Source: Maribacter sp. 4G9 (GTDB lineage Bacteria; Bacteroidota; Bacteroidia; Flavobacteriales; Flavobacteriaceae). From it: a DNA stretch of 42,657 bases. The first letter of the stretch is position 1; each line of letters opens with the position of its first letter. The stretch is taken from the NCBI RefSeq assembly GCF_002742265.1, contig NZ_MDGL01000005.1:1-42657 (forward strand), written 5' to 3'. Below, one piece after another: positions 40,497-42,657 of the stretch. The notes beneath the pieces are model-generated. The model saw only the letters and a program-made list of their open reading frames with translations, did not search any database and was not told where the DNA came from. The position numbers and the translations under genes were made by a program.

Positions 40497-40585
40497 GGAT
40501 TTTGGGCATAAGAATGTGTACCTTCTCTACATAAATTCAAAGGCTATGAAATGAGCCATAGCATGTCTTGATAGCCACCAAGATG

Positions 40586-40603
40586 TCCCGATAGCTATAG
40601 GGA
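40586..40603. repeat. Near-perfect 18-base palindrome
   Basis: TCCCGATAGCTATAGGGA: arms TCCCGATAG and CTATAGGGA match with one mismatch. It resembles short repetitive palindromes of the form CCCGATAGCTATCGGG that I recall from flavobacterial intergenic DNA. There is only one copy in this window. Confidence 0.5.
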
Positions 40604-40725
40604 TGGCGAAAACGAAGTTTCATGAATACCGTTGAAAAGCAAATAGTAAATAATGAACTAAATCGAAGATTCATGAACACCCATGGTAAACAAAATGAAA
40701 TGATGTGAATAATTACATCTGACCT

Positions 40726-41586
40726 ATGAAAAACAATAAAAATAAACAGATGACACGTATTCTTTTACCAACGGATTTTTCGGATAATTCATTTAAGGCG
40801 ATTTCGTATGGATTGTCGCTCTTTAAGGAAGAACCCTGTACCTTTTATCTCTTGAACACCTATATGCCCCCGGTATACCATACAGAGTACCTTTTGGGAA
40901 GCCCGGGACAAATTGGTCTTGGGGATATGATACGGGAGGAATCCAAGAAAAACCTGAAAGAGTTAAAGGAAAAGCTGGAAACTGAGTTCAAAAATCCGCT
41001 GCACACCTTCATTACGCACTCTGCATTTAACATGCTCACCGAGGAAGTAAGTCACATGACGGAGGCAGAGGAAATTGACTTGGTCATTATGGGAACGCAA
41101 GGTGCCACAGGAGCGGAGGAAATATTGTTTGGAACCAATACGGTACATACTATTAGAAAAAGCAAGTGTCCGGTCTTGGCAATTCCCCAAGGATATGATT
41201 ACAAACCGCCAAAATCAATTCTCTTTCCTACTGATTATGAGGTTTCCTATTCAGAAAAGAAGATTTCCGCCCTCTTGCAAATTACCAAGAAACAGGATGC
41301 CACAGTACATGTTATGCATGTTTTTACCCAATTGGAACTGGATTCCGATCAATTAACAAATCAGAATACACTAAAGGGAATTTTAGGCAAAAACGGCATA
41401 TTTCATGAGGTGGAAAATGACGAGATCATAACCGCTATCAACAAATTTCAGGAGCATATAACGGTTGATATGTTGGTCATGATACAAAACAAGCATACGT
41501 TCATGGAACGACTGTTTATTGAACCTACTATCAAAAAAATTGGCTTTCATGTAAAGGTTCCTTTTATGGTCATTCCACAACCTTGA
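40726..41586 (+). CDS. Universal stress protein, two UspA domains
   Basis: 286 residues, or 278 from the inner ATG at 40750 (MTRILLPTDFSDNSFKAISY), which gives the same length as its siblings. The ATP motif in domain 1 is GTQGATGAEEILFGT (G-2x-G-9x-G-T). Domain 2 opens KSILFPTDYEVSYSEKKISA. It is followed after 4 bases by the next USP, with which it must be co-translated. The long palindrome-rich region upstream probably sets its regulation. Confidence 0.93.
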   Translation: MKNNKNKQMTRILLPTDFSDNSFKAISYGLSLFKEEPCTFYLLNTYMPPVYHTEYLLGSPGQIGLGDMIREESKKNLKELKEKLETEFKNPLHTFITHSAFNMLTEEVSHMTEAEEIDLVIMGTQGATGAEEILFGTNTVHTIRKSKCPVLAIPQGYDYKPPKSILFPTDYEVSYSEKKISALLQITKKQDATVHVMHVFTQLELDSDQLTNQNTLKGILGKNGIFHEVENDEIITAINKFQEHITVDMLVMIQNKHTFMERLFIEPTIKKIGFHVKVPFMVIPQP

Positions 41587-41590
41587 CCTT

Positions 41591-42439
41591 ATGAAGACCC
41601 TTAAAATACTTGTGGCCACTGATTTTTCCGATGAGGCTTATAATGCCCTTTTCTACGCTACCAAGCTGTTGGCAAACCAGCCTTGCTTATTTTATATCCT
41701 ACATGTTTTCAAAAAACCGACAGGCATTCTACCGAAGCCAAATCACTTAATCGATGAAACGTTCAGCCTCTTGGAAAAAGATTCCACGGAGAATTTGAAA
41801 AAGACTTTCCATAAAATCCACTTGGACGATAAGAATGTTTTGCACGAATTTAAAACGCTATCCAAGCAAGGATTTCTAAGCAAGACCATTCATGAAACCA
41901 TAGGAACTTTTAATATCGATATAGTGTTCATGGGCAATAAGGGAACTACCGGGGCCAAAGAAATTTTCATGGGAAGTAATACGGTACAAACCATCAGGGA
42001 TTTGAAAAAATGTCCTCTCATGGCCGTTCCCAAGGAAATAGAGTTCAAATTACCAAAAAAAATAGCCTTCATTACAGACTTTAAAAAGGGCTGCAATCTA
42101 AAAACCATAAAACCTCTTTTGCAATTGGTAAAAATCCTTGATGCATCGGTACATATTATGCACATCATCGAAGAGGAGTTTTTGTCTCCCTTGCAAGCAT
42201 CCAACAAAAAGTTGTTGCACATTTCCTTTAAGGATTTCAACCCTAATTTCACATCAATTATTGAGTTTACGGATAAAGCACAGGTTATTGACACTTTTGT
42301 AAAAAACAGGGAGGTAGATATTTTCTCTTTGATACACACCAAAAAGAGTTTTATAGAACAGCTGCTTAAAAAACCGGTACTTTTGGATTTAAGTATGTAT
42401 TCAACAGTACCCTTTCTTATACTACCGCATAGGGAATGA
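41591..42439 (+). CDS. Universal stress protein, two UspA domains
   Basis: 282 residues. Domain 1 begins MKTLKILVATDFSDEAYNAL and has the ATP motif GNKGTTGAKEIFMGS (G-2x-G-9x-G-S). Domain 2 begins KKIAFITDFKKGCNLKTIKP. It ends VPFLILPHRE. It is the second gene of the pair and the last gene of the array before the IS66 remnant. The four USPs share the layout ATP-binding domain plus partner domain, so they may form mixed dimers. Confidence 0.93.
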   Translation: MKTLKILVATDFSDEAYNALFYATKLLANQPCLFYILHVFKKPTGILPKPNHLIDETFSLLEKDSTENLKKTFHKIHLDDKNVLHEFKTLSKQGFLSKTIHETIGTFNIDIVFMGNKGTTGAKEIFMGSNTVQTIRDLKKCPLMAVPKEIEFKLPKKIAFITDFKKGCNLKTIKPLLQLVKILDASVHIMHIIEEEFLSPLQASNKKLLHISFKDFNPNFTSIIEFTDKAQVIDTFVKNREVDIFSLIHTKKSFIEQLLKKPVLLDLSMYSTVPFLILPHRE

Positions 42440-42485
42440 CAATTATCATACTTTAAATACCTTCTATACCCTAATTTGTAACTAA

Positions 42486-42657
42486 TCAGTCTACTTGAAA
42501 TTCAAATTTAGCGATTAGGTTCAATGCTTGAATCACGTTCATTCCGTTTTTGATGGTGGTATCGATTACGGATCGGATTTTGGCAAAATTCTGAGCATTT
42601 CTGGGGTTTTTGAACTGGCCCGATATTTTTTGTTTTACCTTGACATTTCGAATCGCT
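42486..42657 (-). mobile_element. IS66-family transposase, C-terminal end (5' cut by window)
   Basis: The minus strand reads, in frame from the window edge, AIRNVKVKQKISGQFKNPRN, AQNFAKIRSVIDTTIKNGMN, VIQALNLIAKFEFQVD and TGA. The pattern AIRNVKVKQKISG-x-F followed by FA-x-IRS-x-[IL]-x-T is the C-terminal end of IS66-type transposases. The catalytic core is beyond the edge. It closes the window on the right as the IS1595 tail does on the left. Confidence 0.8.

Larger units (their letters stand above)
40346..40725. other. Palindrome-rich intergenic region upstream of a USP pair
   Basis: About 380 bases between thioredoxin and USP, transcribed outward both ways. No coding frame. It holds an ATGAT-N4-ATCAT site (40483-40496), a stem GCTATG/CATAGC (about 40545-40563), an 18-base near-palindrome TCCCGATAGCTATAGGGA (40586-40603), and an 18-base direct repeat, CGAAGTTTCATGAATACC (40613-40630) and CGAAGATTCATGAACACC (40664-40681), with TTCATGAA inside. 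It is clearly a dense regulatory or repeat-derived region. Confidence 0.6.

Overview
The window looks like chromosome of a marine-type member of the Flavobacteriia (Bacteroidetes). The evidence is low GC, proteins of typical flavobacterial character (CzcA fused to a TolC-like domain, VPS10/BNR-repeat secreted protein, paired SpoIIAA-like proteins), weak Shine-Dalgarno sites and an initiator tRNA of the Bacteroidetes kind. Both ends are cut inside transposases: the tail of an IS1595-type transposase on the left and the tail of an IS66-type transposase on the right.

Region 1 (1-6100): the IS1595 end abuts a di-heme oxidoreductase gene that has lost its C-terminal half. Next come the last ~40 codons of a lost Zn/Cd ATPase, a two-domain universal stress protein (USP), three tiny genes, a Na/Ca-type exchanger, two CDF transporters, a small coiled-coil protein and a decayed tail of dihydrolipoyl dehydrogenase. 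Nearly all of it is on the minus strand.

Region 2 (6100-22800): a minus-strand metal and ion homeostasis island. It holds a Fur-family regulator with a P1B-4 ATPase, a ZntA-like P1B-2 ATPase, three SpoIIAA-like proteins, MgtC-like, bestrophin and K+-channel-like membrane proteins, a YceI-like protein, zinc-ribbon, AlbA_2 and SHOCT proteins, a second Fur-family regulator, a P-II-like protein, CzcB, a CzcA-CzcC fusion and a His-rich exported protein. Together these would sense divalent metals (Fur, P-II-like) and move them from cytoplasm to periplasm (P1B ATPases, CDF) and out of the cell (RND).

Region 3 (22800-30400): a two-gene HEPN plus CoiA-like nuclease unit whose second gene is interrupted by a 161-bp MITE-like element with perfect 17-bp ends, an initiator tRNA with its terminator, an SRAP/YedK DNA-repair protein, and a large secreted BNR/VPS10 protein.

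Region 4 (30600-42440): a sensory and stress region. It has two single-domain response regulators, a BLUF photoreceptor, a PAS histidine kinase, two AraC-type regulators, a VIT1/CCC1 Fe/Mn transporter, a sigma factor, thioredoxin and an array of four two-domain USPs, one of them split by an in-frame amber codon. Palindromes of form ATGAT-N4-ATCAT (FNR-like spacing) lie upstream of USP genes.

Most notable items: the MITE insertion that can be precisely undone on paper, the HEPN/CoiA-like pair, the USP array with FNR-like palindromes, the SpoIIAA-like family with a shared upstream element, and several gene remnants that record rearrangement of the island.
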